DNA of 27,644 bases from Chara braunii (lineage: Eukaryota; Streptophyta; Charophyceae; Charales; Characeae): positions 282,035 through 309,678 of the forward strand of contig BFEA01000078.1 of NCBI GenBank assembly GCA_003427395.1, written 5' to 3'. Below the pieces are notes generated by a model, which was not told where the DNA came from, ran no database searches, and saw nothing but the letters and a program-made list of their open reading frames with translations. Numbering within the stretch: the first letter of the stretch is position 1; each line of letters opens with the position of its first letter. A program made the position numbers and the translations under genes. Below, piece by piece: positions 9,203 through 17,300 of this stretch.

Positions 9203-10071
9203 TCACTCCTTCCATCTGATATGCAGAGCATGAATGTCATCTATCTTCTCGTTGACTAACCATACCGTCTTGAACTTGGAGATCAGTTCCTGTTGCTTCT
9301 CCGGGTTCTGCTGAATGTGGAGTTTGACCTTCTTCCATGAACATCGAATAACTGTTTCCATAAGTAGTCTCTTTGCTGCCTTGACCTGCTCCACTTGTTT
9401 ACTGGACTTGTCAATGGTTCTGTTGCACCTTTCCTTCCAAATAACCGAGAGAGTCACTTTGTTGATGATTCTGAACCATATGCGTTCGAGCTTATGGAAT
9501 TGGGGTGGGATGTTCGTCCATGGGAGAAGTTGAATCGAGTGGTGAACTTCAGGTAGGGAGGAAGGAAATAAGTGGTCCCCAAGTGCAAAGGTTCTTGCCC
9601 ATATGTCGTAGCAAATTTGCATGTTATCAGGCAATGTGTGAGATCCTCTCGTTCGTTGCCCGAGCATACCCGACATCGTTCTAAGTAGTTCACGTCACTG
9701 TTATTCCTTTGGATGTGTAGCCAAACGTTCACTGGGAGGGCATTATAGGTAATCAGCCATTGGAGGCTTCAAATTTTGACTGGTCGGATAAACTCGTATT
9801 TTCGCCAGGGAATTTCGGGGATTGGCTCCATTACTTGTCGTAACAATTTGGACCATCGCTCCTTGATTATAGGTCCCGGGTCCTTCATTTTCAGTAACAT
9901 AATGTAACCCATTTTGATTATGTATTGTGTTATTTGGATGGGAACTACGTTGAGTNGAGTACACGTACGGGGTCTTTCCGTACGAAATGTACAGGTAATA
10001 TCTGTACGGGATCTGTACGGGGACCTGTATGGGAACCTGTACGTCTTGTACGCCCCCGTACGAAAAAGCAA
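9203..10071 (-). pseudogene. LINE ORF2 C-terminus with zf-RVT, 5'-truncated
   Basis: Read on the minus strand, one frame gives WSKLLRQVMEPIPEIPWRKY, an in-frame TGA (9769-9771), then NALPVNVWLHIQRN and the zinc-knuckle CRVCSGNEREDLTHCLITC (C-x2-C, then His and Cys), the reverse-transcriptase zinc-binding module at the end of plant LINE ORF2. A frameshift near 9640 moves the reading to the frame ending at 9203, with LERIWFRIINKVTLSVIWKE and a basic, helical C-terminus. The RT itself is missing, as expected for 5' truncation. Upstream sequence passes into the GTACGGG array. Confidence 0.75.
9957..10071 (+). repeat. GTACGGG-type degenerate array ending in poly(A)
   Basis: About eight close-spaced variants of (A/C)CTGTACGGG, several containing the palindromes CGTACG or GTAC, are followed by an A-tract of about 23 bases. 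Beyond the A-tract, TATGTATAATGCC followed by GAGAACAACATTTGGCTGA resembles the core repeat of copies 1 and 2 in diverged form. Confidence 0.55.
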
Positions 10072-10353
10072 AAAAAAAAAAAAAAAAAAAAATCATTAAA
10101 AAGATCCAAAAAAATAATATGTATAATGCCACAGTACAAAGAGAACAACATTTGGCTGAAACAGTGTTTTCGTTAAAAGTGAAATTATTTTCATGTTCAC
10201 TTTTTATTTTAATTGTAAAATCACACAGAGAACTAATCGAAAAATAAGCAAACAACGAGAAAACAATGGTTATACAAGAAAGTTGTTGAAAGAAATAGAA
10301 TGCAAATTTTCATCTCGAATGTTCACACGTACAAGCTGTAAACATGTCATTCA

Positions 10354-10408
10354 GGGAATGTCAATCCACTCTCACTCTGGGAATGTCAATCCACTCTGTA
10401 AACATGTC
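10354..10408 (+). repeat. 25-bp tandem duplication
   Basis: GGGAATGTCAATCCACTCT occurs at 10354-10372 and 10379-10397, each near a CTGTAAACATGTCA element. It lies just beyond the 3' end of the Ulp1-domain gene. Confidence 0.8.
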
Positions 10409-10576
10409 ACTTAGTAAAACCTCATCAATAACTGATGAGAACTTGTAGGAAATGTCATTATACAACATATTTTCAAAATTGCCTACAATACACATTTTCA
10501 CCGGGAATGTTCACACTTAGTAAACATGTCAACCTCATTTTTCCAAACCTAGAACCTGAAATTCTCATTGACTTTC

Positions 10577-11398
10577 CTATCTNACCATGGACAAAATGTC
10601 AAATCCTATTCTAAGTCTCATATCAGGAATACTATCTTGTGAAAAACCGAACGGAGGGAAGTGACCTTTTGCCAGCAAACATGCAAAACCTAACATAAAA
10701 ACATCACAACTACAAGGATCCTCTTGAGCAGAAATCCCATCTACTGATGTATCAAAGTAGGATGTAGGCTCCTCCACATGATATTTTTCCCGAAGATTAT
10801 NTTGATGAAACTCCGCTCTGAAAAAACCTGNCAAAAGTTCAAGGGTTGGACCGTAGTCAACACGATGGAGAGAGTCTACGAGGTGGAATTTACACTCAAA
10901 GCGATCTATACTGACATAAGCTAAGACCCAATGATTTCCGAAATGGAGAGGGATAATTACCAAATCAAAATCGAAAAGATTTATGTCCTTCACCCATCTC
11001 GTCCATTCGGAGTATGCGATTTCAGTGAACTGAGTCTTTGACAATCTGGGAAAGAAAAATAAATTTAGAATATGCACAGATGGAATGTTATAAGAACTTT
11101 CATCTCTTGTTACTTCTGCACATGTCGAATCCTCCTTCTTGATGTAGTCATTGGTGATCTGAACGGCCAGCAGGTACAAATTGACGACTTCATCATTTAA
11201 CCATTCCCCATCCTTACCGGCGACCATGATGTCTTTCTTTTCCACCTTCCACCCCCCCTTGTAATCGACAATGCCGTATTCTTCATTGTCTTCAGTGTTG
11301 CCAGTAATCATTTCAAGATACTTCTTTTCTTCTACAGTAAGGGGTACTGTTGCTAAAAAAATCTGAAACGAAGGGTCATGTACTGCATACAAACACAC
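10577..11398 (-). CDS. Ulp1/C48 (SUMO-protease-like) domain, terminal exon
   Basis: Cysteine protease of the Ulp1 family, which cleaves SUMO-like modifiers from target proteins; many eukaryotic DNA transposons carry such a domain. In the 273-residue frame, WLND at 66-69 marks the domain start. FGNHWVLAYVSID holds His156, FHLVDSLH holds Asp175, and SAQEDPCSCDVFMLGF holds the oxyanion Gln225 and Cys231 at the usual six-residue spacing, so the triad is complete. The usual DCG around the Cys reads SCD. The frame is intact to a TAG at 10577-10579. The first codons (before about residue 8) are probably intron, since acceptor-like TATGCAG precedes them. Three Ns fall in the C-terminal third. Substrate is unknown. 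Confidence 0.85.
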   Translation of the reverse strand: MCLYAVHDPSFQIFLATVPLTVEEKKYLEMITGNTEDNEEYGIVDYKGGWKVEKKDIMVAGKDGEWLNDEVVNLYLLAVQITNDYIKKEDSTCAEVTRDESSYNIPSVHILNLFFFPRLSKTQFTEIAYSEWTRWVKDINLFDFDLVIIPLHFGNHWVLAYVSIDRFECKFHLVDSLHRVDYGPTLELLXGFFRAEFHQXNLREKYHVEEPTSYFDTSVDGISAQEDPCSCDVFMLGFACLLAKGHFPPFGFSQDSIPDMRLRIGFDILSMXR

Positions 11399-11592
11399 AT
11401 ATAAACAACAATAGAGCGACTAAGACTTCACACAAAAAAGGATTTTTCATCAAGTGATAGACTACATAGACATGAGCTCATGTCGTTGATTGTCTATCTG
11501 TTTCGTCATCAGTGCTGCTATCCATAACACGTAAACTGCAACCTGCGCGATGCAATTTCTTCCCTTCTGTGAGGCTTATTCCAACAACTTTA

Positions 11593-11836
11593 AACATCCT
11601 TAGGGCAGCTGACTTCACAGATGGAAATGTCATGGGTGTACGACTTCTTCTCTAATTTTTGGGCAACAACGACAAAGTTGATAAAGCTTGCAAGCCATGA
11701 CAAATGATATTCTTCTCTCTCTTCCTTTGCGAGTGTACATCTGTCGTTTTCCACAGTTCTTTTCGTCGCCCCGCATGATTGACAAAATAAAACATAATGA
11801 GTTCCAAGTTCGACTTTCCGTTGTTGAAACTTGAAA
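11593..11836 (-). CDS. Internal exon of the Ulp1-domain gene (Cys-rich)
   Basis: A continuous minus-strand reading gives ELGTHYVLFCQSCGATKRTV, then DRCTLAKEEREEYHLSWLAS and FINFVVVAQKLEKKSYTHDI, before a TAA at 11590-11592. CQSCG plus a following Cys hints at a small zinc-binding turn. An acceptor-like GTCAG precedes 11836. The frame differs from the next exon upstream and my candidate splice sites do not give matching phases, so the boundaries are provisional. Codon use and composition look coding, and position between the neighbouring exons supports it. No named domain is recognised. Confidence 0.5.
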
Positions 11837-12067
11837 CTGACTCATGAATACCAATACAAAATAAATTATATATGGCAATTGCACTTCTACCAAAACATAT
11901 GATATTGCAACATTTCTCTTCAGTAAACACACAGTTTCAAAGATAGGTAAATAAACTATACATCTGAGGGATCGACACCATTGCACAAAGGGAGATGAGT
12001 GCATGTGATGTACCCACTAATCCGCATATAGTATTAAATTTTCCTCCTAAGATAAGAAAGTGCTCAC

Positions 12068-12473
12068 CTCGATGGCTAACTCTCAGTTTTTCTTCAACAC
12101 GACCTTCTGTCACACCTTCCATATGCAATGGCGTAATAGGAGATTCCTCGATAGCTATCACGAGGTTAGCAGACTGTGATGTTTGAGGTTGTTCAAGCGT
12201 TTGTTGAGGTTGTACAAGTACACCTTGGTTCGTTGTACTTAGTACTGTATGTCCTTCATCCTCTTCGATGTCTTGTACATGGAGAGTTTCTTCCTCCTTT
12301 ACGCCCTTAAAAGTGTCCTGAAAAGTGCCGCTTACTTCGGCTGGCATCGTCGATGACGGCATCTGTAATTCCGTGAGTGTACCAGTAATATTTACTTCCA
12401 TAGCAACACTGTCGCCCACTAGCATCGTAGTCGACCAAACTTGGTCAGTTGTACTCACGCCCTTGCAACTCAC
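12068..12473 (-). CDS. Internal exon of the Ulp1-domain gene (acidic linker)
   Basis: The frame carries a Thr/Ser-rich and acidic segment with VKEEETLHVQDIEEDEGHTV and a Gln/Pro stretch (VQPQQTLEQPQTSQSAN), typical of a disordered linker. It reaches a donor-like CGAG/GTGAGC at 12067-12066, after which the frame loses coding character. Upstream it overlaps the stop of the preceding frame at 12470, which implies a frameshift or a splice at GGT/GTGAGT. No known domain. Confidence 0.45.
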
Positions 12474-13528
12474 ACCGCCTTTTCGTCCCGAAGTTTTGAC
12501 ACTCGCACCGGCAATCGATCCCCATTGCTATGTCGGGTTGGACTCAACCACAAGTTTCTCCGCTCGGTCAAGCTGGGACTGCTCCAATAGTGGACCCCTG
12601 TCGTGTTCGACTCGACCGTGTGACCCTTCGACAGGTGAAACAACGTCGATTGATCCCGAAGCCTTGCCACTTTTACCGACGATTGATCCCGATCTCACTG
12701 TCGGGTTCGACTCGGCCGTGAGTTTCTTCGCTTGGTCAAGCCGCGAACGCTCGAATACTGGTCGAGTCTCGTGTTCGACACGACCGTGTGACCCTTTGAC
12801 AGGTGAAGCACCGCGACAGTTGAACCACCACCGCTTGGTCCTGTAGCTTTGCCATGCGCACCGCCGCTCGATCCTGATCCCTTGCGCTCTGTTTCTTGAG
12901 GCCCCTGAGACATTTCGGGTTTTCGCAGTTCACGAGGACTTATGCCCTTGCCGATTGCACCGACGGTTGTTGCNGGACCCTCGGCACTTGCACCGGTGCT
13001 CAATCCCGATCCCTTTCCATGCCCACTGCCGCTTAATCCTGATCCCTTGCCTTCTGTTGCTTGACGCCCTTGAGACCTTTCATTTTTTTGCAGTTCCTCA
13101 CGACTTGCGTCCTTGTTGCTTGCACCGTCGCTTGGTCTCGGAGCCTTGTCACTTGCACCGCTCCCCGATCCGAATCCTTTGCCATGCGCACCTCCGCTCG
13201 ATCCAGATCCCTTGCCATGCGCACCACCGCCGCTTGTTTTTTTCCTCTCCCCTTCTTTGTGTTCAAGATCTTCTCCGACATGCAAATTATATCCATAAGC
13301 CGGGCTGGTTTGTCTATCATAGAACTCTTCCAGATACTCAAGCCACTGCGATGTTTTGAACTCTTGGAAAATTTCTTCGCTTCTTACATCTAGTCTTGAT
13401 TGAGAAACCTCCGGATTAAGTCGCATGAGTCGCTTGGCAATCTGATTCTTGGCGTGTTTGAGAAAGTTCGATTCTGACATACGTCTGTAGAGGCAAAACT
13501 GCCACTCCCCTTCTTCTTTTATAGCCAT
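12470..13528 (-). CDS. N-terminal exon of the Ulp1-domain gene, Gly/Ser repeats
   Basis: Starts MAIKEEGEWQFCLYRRMSES, then a helical region (LMRLNPEVSQSRLDVRSEEI) of about 75 residues, then about 150 residues of low-complexity GAHGKGSGSSGG-type repeats with recurring SQG-QET/ATE-KGSG units. The reading hits TGA at 12695-12697, but the same frame continues open to 12470, and the sequence on either side of that stop belongs to a 168-bp in-frame duplication in which the other copy has AGC there. The stop is therefore probably a recent mutation or a base-call error. One N lies in the repeats. The role may be a disordered tether for the protease. Confidence 0.5.
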
Positions 13529-13534
13529 AACCTA

Positions 13535-13727
13535 CATCCCTCTCGCCAATGCAGGTTCAAAGTGTTGGGGGTGCCATATAATGTGATGACCCCATGTGGC
13601 ATTATCCGTCACCGTATAATCTTCTCGACATACTATAGGCCCCGAAAGCAGTCCAATGTCCGCAGGGATTATGTCTCCAATCTCGTACTCCAAAGGCTCA
13701 TCAGATGGAGGTTGTTGTGGAGTTCGN
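13535..13727 (-). CDS. Upstream exon fragment, cut by assembly gap
   Basis: From the gap edge the minus strand reads PQQPPSDEPLEYEIGDIIPA, then DIGLLSGPIVCREDYTV and NATWGHHIIWHPQHFEPALA, open for 64 codons to a TAG at 13532-13534. It is in the same frame as the following 13528-12470 block, so the TAG either lies in a short intron or disrupts one protein. The family is not recognised. The 5' end is lost in the N gap. Confidence 0.45.
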
Positions 13728-14571
13728 NNNNNNNNNNNNNNNNNNNNNNNNNNNNNNNNNNNNNNNNNNNNNNNNNNNNNNNNNNNNNNNNNNNNNNNNN
13801 NNNNNNNNNNNNNNNNNNNNNNNNNNNNNNNNNNNNNNNNNNNNNNNNNNNNNNNNNNNNNNNNNNNNNNNNNNNNNNNNNNNNNNNNNNNNNNNNNNNN
13901 NNNNNNNNNNNNNNNNNNNNNNNNNNNNNNNNNNNNNNNNNNNNNNNNNNNNNNNNNNNNNNNNNNNNNNNNNNNNNNNNNNNNNNNNNNNNNNNNNNNN
14001 NNNNNNNNNNNNNNNNNNNNNNNNNNNNNNNNNNNNNNNNNNNNNNNNNNNNNNNNNNNNNNNNNNNNNNNNNNNNNNNNNNNNNNNNNNNNNNNNNNNN
14101 NNNNNNNNNNNNNNNNNNNNNNNNNNNNNNNNNNNNNNNNNNNNNNNNNNNNNNNNNNNNNNNNNNNNNNNNNNNNNNNNNNNNNNNNNNNNNNNNNNNN
14201 NNNNNNNNNNNNNNNNNNNNNNNNNNNNNNNNNNNNNNNNNNNNNNNNNNNNNNNNNNNNNNNNNNNNNNNNNNNNNNNNNNNNNNNNNNNNNNNNNNNN
14301 NNNNNNNNNNNNNNNNNNNNNNNNNNNNNNNNNNNNNNNNNNNNNNNNNNNNNNNNNNNNNNNNNNNNNNNNNNNNNNNNNNNNNNNNNNNNNNNNNNNN
14401 NNNNNNNNNNNNNNNNNNNNNNNNNNNNNNNNNNNNNNNNNNNNNNNNNNNNNNNNNNNNNNNNNNNNNNNNNNNNNNNNNNNNNNNNNNNNNNNNNNNN
14501 NNNNNNNNNNNNNNNNNNNNNNNNNNNNNNNNNNNNNNNNNNNNNNNNNNNNNNNNNNNNNNNNNNNNNNN
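13727..14571. other. Assembly gap (845 Ns)
   Basis: Unknown sequence. It lies between the starts of two oppositely directed genes, so it probably hides their 5' ends and promoters. Every open frame across it is artificial. Confidence 0.99.
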
Positions 14572-14633
14572 GGGTCGGGGATCGGCGGGGGAACTGGCCG
14601 ACCTCCGCAGGGGTCGGCTAGTGTTGCGCTCAA

Positions 14634-14780
14634 ATGACCCTGGACGACATCAGAGCTATCCGGAGCGCATACTACTTTAAGAACCAGCAGAGCAGGGATG
14701 CATGGTGGGTTGAAACGTTGAAGAGATTCACCTTCATAGAAGATGAGACGGAGATTGTTCAACCTATTGTAGGGAGATGA
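14634..14780 (+). CDS. Possible first exon of the transposase-like gene
   Basis: ATG at 14634 opens 48 codons, TLDDIRAIRSAYYFKNQQSR and AWWVETLKRFTF, ending at TGA 14778-14780. It is followed by GAAAG/GTGTGC, a possible donor. It lies on the same strand and directly upstream of the transposase-like block. Joining them is inference. Confidence 0.35.
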   Translation: MTLDDIRAIRSAYYFKNQQSRDAWWVETLKRFTFIEDETEIVQPIVGR

Positions 14781-14849
14781 AAGGTGTGCATTAGTGTTTA
14801 GTGTTTCACACTAGGTGTATATAGGAATACATTTCTCAAAAAAAGGATG

Positions 14850-15988
14850 ACTTTGTCAAAAAGCTACATTTTGCCGGAGCATGGCAGTACTAGACTCAGA
14901 CGCACATCAGCAACATATGCGACGATGTACGGGAAACTAAGCTCCTTCGTACGAGACAACGGAGATTCCATGCCCAATGACGAAGATTGCCTGCTTGCTA
15001 TAACAAGCTTGATATTTATAAGTTGATAAAGTCACAATTCGACAACATGGGTGCTTCTTGTGTTTCTCTCAAAGTTTTCTACAACATGTGGAGAACGCAG
15101 TTCTGGCATGTGAAATTCCATGACACTAATCAAAACTTTGCAAAATGCGAGAAATATGTTGAATACAAAGAATTTATCAATTCCGCAAAGTTCGTATGTG
15201 TGAGTTAGCACTTTGTTTCGCTACGTGAGAAACACTTGGACTTGCAGCTCCACCATCGTGCTGCGTATGAGATGTGAAAGGATAAGTCGAAGAGACCGGG
15301 TTCCAACAGTTTATGCATCATCATTGATGGCATGGACCAAAGCAAGACCAACATTCCACACTTTGGCGGAGAGAACAAATCGAAGACATTCGCAAATATT
15401 CTGATGTTGAAAACGAATTTAACAGCTATTATTGCACACGGCCGCTCACCATCGTTCCATGTTCACACATGGTACCCTTGCTATCCACACGATTCTAATG
15501 TTGTAGTGTCATCCATTATGAAAGTTCTTTGTGACATCCAGGCGACAAGCGACTTGCCTCCTAAACTGATGATACAAGCTGACAATTATTGGAGAGAAAA
15601 CAAAAACAAATATGTGTTGACACTTACTGCAACTTTGGTGAAATTTAGCTTCTTCAAAGAAGTCGAATTCGGTTTTATGTTATTGGGACACACACATACG
15701 GACGTTGATGTCACTTTCAATCATTTCTCTCGCAAACTGAAAATGCACGATGCTTATACCATGCTCGACCTCTTCAATCTCGTTGCCAGTTCTAAAAAAG
15801 AACGTCCATCGTGCACATTCATGAATGAAATTGCTGATTGGCGAGCTACTGTTAAACCCTTCCTGATCAAGAGACTGACCGGTCATACTCGTCCACATGC
15901 ATTTAGGTTTTACATGCAGGATGACAATTATGTGTTCCAATGGAAAGAGTATTTCACTTCTCCTGAATTGTCTGCTCCAGGTTTTTAA
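14850..15988 (+). pseudogene. Transposase-like protein, DUF7869-type core, with in-frame stops
   Basis: A single frame runs from about 14850 with stops near 14890 and 14977, then reads GASCVSLKVFYNMWRTQFWH and NFAKCEKYVEYKEFINSAKF, the helical and C-x-x-C-like region before the core in this family. TAG (15206-15208) and TGA (15275-15277) interrupt it, and the core follows: IIIDGMDQSKTNIPHF, then LMIQADNYWRENKNKY, then MLLGHTHTDVDVTFNHF. These three acidic motifs match the spacing of an RNase-H-like DDE/D fold; this is my inference, as the family is formally of unknown function. Such proteins occur in many copies in algal, oomycete and cnidarian genomes, which suggests a mobile origin. Frame ends at 15988 and shifts. 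Confidence 0.65.
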
Positions 15989-16328
15989 ACGAGATGGAAA
16001 CAAAGCATATGCTGGACCCGAATGGTCATTCGTGCCATCACCTGTTTCGCCGTCAGCTTCTCTGCCTACGAAAGATAGGAATTCGGATTTCGAATGACGA
16101 ATTGAAGGTGTGAAGACGTTTGTTGGGTGGTTGGAGAACAAGCAGCACGAGTGGTTGGGAATGAAAGATGAGGTTAACTTCTCAAAGGAGAGTGCTCTTT
16201 CACACTGAAAAACTTTCCTCGAGACAGTCGAGGAGCATTACGGGTGCGAGTTTGCGAAAACTTCCCTCAAGGCTGGCTTCTGGCTCTCACAAGACAAAAT
16301 TAGGAAGGACAACGAAAAAAATTCATAG
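15980..16328 (+). pseudogene. Continuation of transposase-like gene after frameshift
   Basis: After a frame change near 15980 the reading continues KRDGNKAYAGPEWSF, then past TGA (16095-16097) as EGVKTFVGWLENKQHEWLGM, past TGA (16206-16208) as FLETVEEHYGCEFAKTSLKA, to TAG at 16326-16328 inside the foldback element. Coding character is clear between stops. No named domain. Confidence 0.5.
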
Positions 16329-16784
16329 AATGAAATAATCATTCTATAGTGAAATTACATTCTAAATTTAAAATTTTCATTTCATTTTAAAAAATGTCAT
16401 TCTAATTTTAAAATTTTTCGTCTTACTTAAAAACTTTCCTTCCAACAATGGGGTATCCCTTCTTATTTGAACTGCATGCCAGAGATGGAATGAAAGTGTG
16501 GATGAGTTCATGAAATATTTTAATTGGACTGTCATTCTAAGTAAGGATTTTCGGTCATAAATAGGTTAATCCAATCTAAATTAGAAGATTTTCTTGTAGT
16601 AGAATGAAAGTTTAATTAAAACATTTCATAAACTCGTCCATACTTTCATTCCATCTTGAACAAAAAGATGTAGTTGGAAGGGAAAGCTCATATTTAGACG
16701 GGATCTTATCAAATAAAACTAAAAATTTTACAATTGGACGAACATTGGAATGATAATTTATAAATATGAAGGATTTTTTTTTTT
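16313..16784. mobile_element. Foldback MITE inserted in the transposase-like gene
   Basis: AT-rich, non-coding, about 470 bp, with long inverted arms. The arm from 16484 (GATGGAATGAAAGTGTGGAT and on through ATGAAATATTTTAATT) pairs with the reverse complement of 16600-16655 with only a few mismatches. Outward, TCCTTCCAAC-like and CTAATTTTAAAATTTTT-like blocks also pair, and the ends share TTCATA/TATGAA next to A- and T-tracts. The loop is about 50 bp. No target duplication could be fixed. Coding sequence of the same frame phase lies on both sides, so it probably inserted into, or into an intron of, that gene. Confidence 0.75.
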
Positions 16785-17300
16785 ATGAAATGTTTTTCAA
16801 CTTTCATTTCTCATGGAATTTTTATGTTGGATGATCCTGATGATACTGATATTGCCTTTCTCTTGAAGAGCAATGAGAATAAGGAGTCATTGTTCGTTGG
16901 ACCAGCCAATGAGCGTCCAAAGGCGGAGCTCAACCCAGTTGTGGATGTCGAAAAATGTCAATTCGTTCTCTTGCGTCCTTCCCAAGATGGTATCGATGAG
17001 GGAGTTCCCGTATGGATGGGTGGAGTCATTTCCGATGTAGACAACGATATAAAGTCGCCAACTTTCAATCATATTTTTATTGAATATTGGGTGCCACAAC
17101 CTATTGCCAAACGTCTTTCTGTGCAATATTCGAACGCATGGAAGAAGACGTGGAAGAAAGACAACACAACATCACAAAAGTGGCAGCATGTAGACTGTGT
17201 TGTGTGGAGCTTGACATCAAAGACATTGCATTTGAAAAATGGTGTGCGCATTCCGAAATCGGTGTCGCGCGCGACGGTCCCACACTTAGATGTAAAGTAG
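16785..17300 (+). CDS. C-terminal exon of transposase-like gene, BAH/chromo-like
   Basis: An intact 171-codon frame reads MLDDPDDTDIAFLLKSNEN, then NPVVDVEKCQFVLLRPSQDG, VPVWMGGVISDV, HIFIEYWVPQ, a Trp/Lys-rich stretch (NAWKKTWKKDN) and VVWSLTSKTLHLKNGVRIPK before the TAG. The order FVLLRP, W-x-G-V, IEYW resembles the beta-barrel of BAH or chromo-like readers that often close this protein family. It could direct integration or bind chromatin. The first codons, from the T-tract and TATG, may be intron or foldback sequence, so the true exon start is unclear. Confidence 0.6.
   Translation: MKCFSTFISHGIFMLDDPDDTDIAFLLKSNENKESLFVGPANERPKAELNPVVDVEKCQFVLLRPSQDGIDEGVPVWMGGVISDVDNDIKSPTFNHIFIEYWVPQPIAKRLSVQYSNAWKKTWKKDNTTSQKWQHVDCVVWSLTSKTLHLKNGVRIPKSVSRATVPHLDVK

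Noticed and set aside
9743-10255. 170-aa minus-strand frame
   Set aside because: Driven by the poly(A) and GTACGGG tracts. Only its last part overlaps real LINE sequence, and in the wrong frame.
12325-12846. 173-aa plus-strand frame
   Set aside because: Antisense of the Ulp1-gene exons; its composition follows the tandem duplication on the other strand.
13562-14762. Open frames of 310-372 codons on both strands
   Set aside because: They are made almost entirely of Ns from the assembly gap.
10577-17300. Terminal inverted repeats bounding the two-gene block
   Set aside because: I compared 10.2-10.58 kb with 17.3-17.75 kb by eye and found no convincing inverted match, so no element boundary is claimed.
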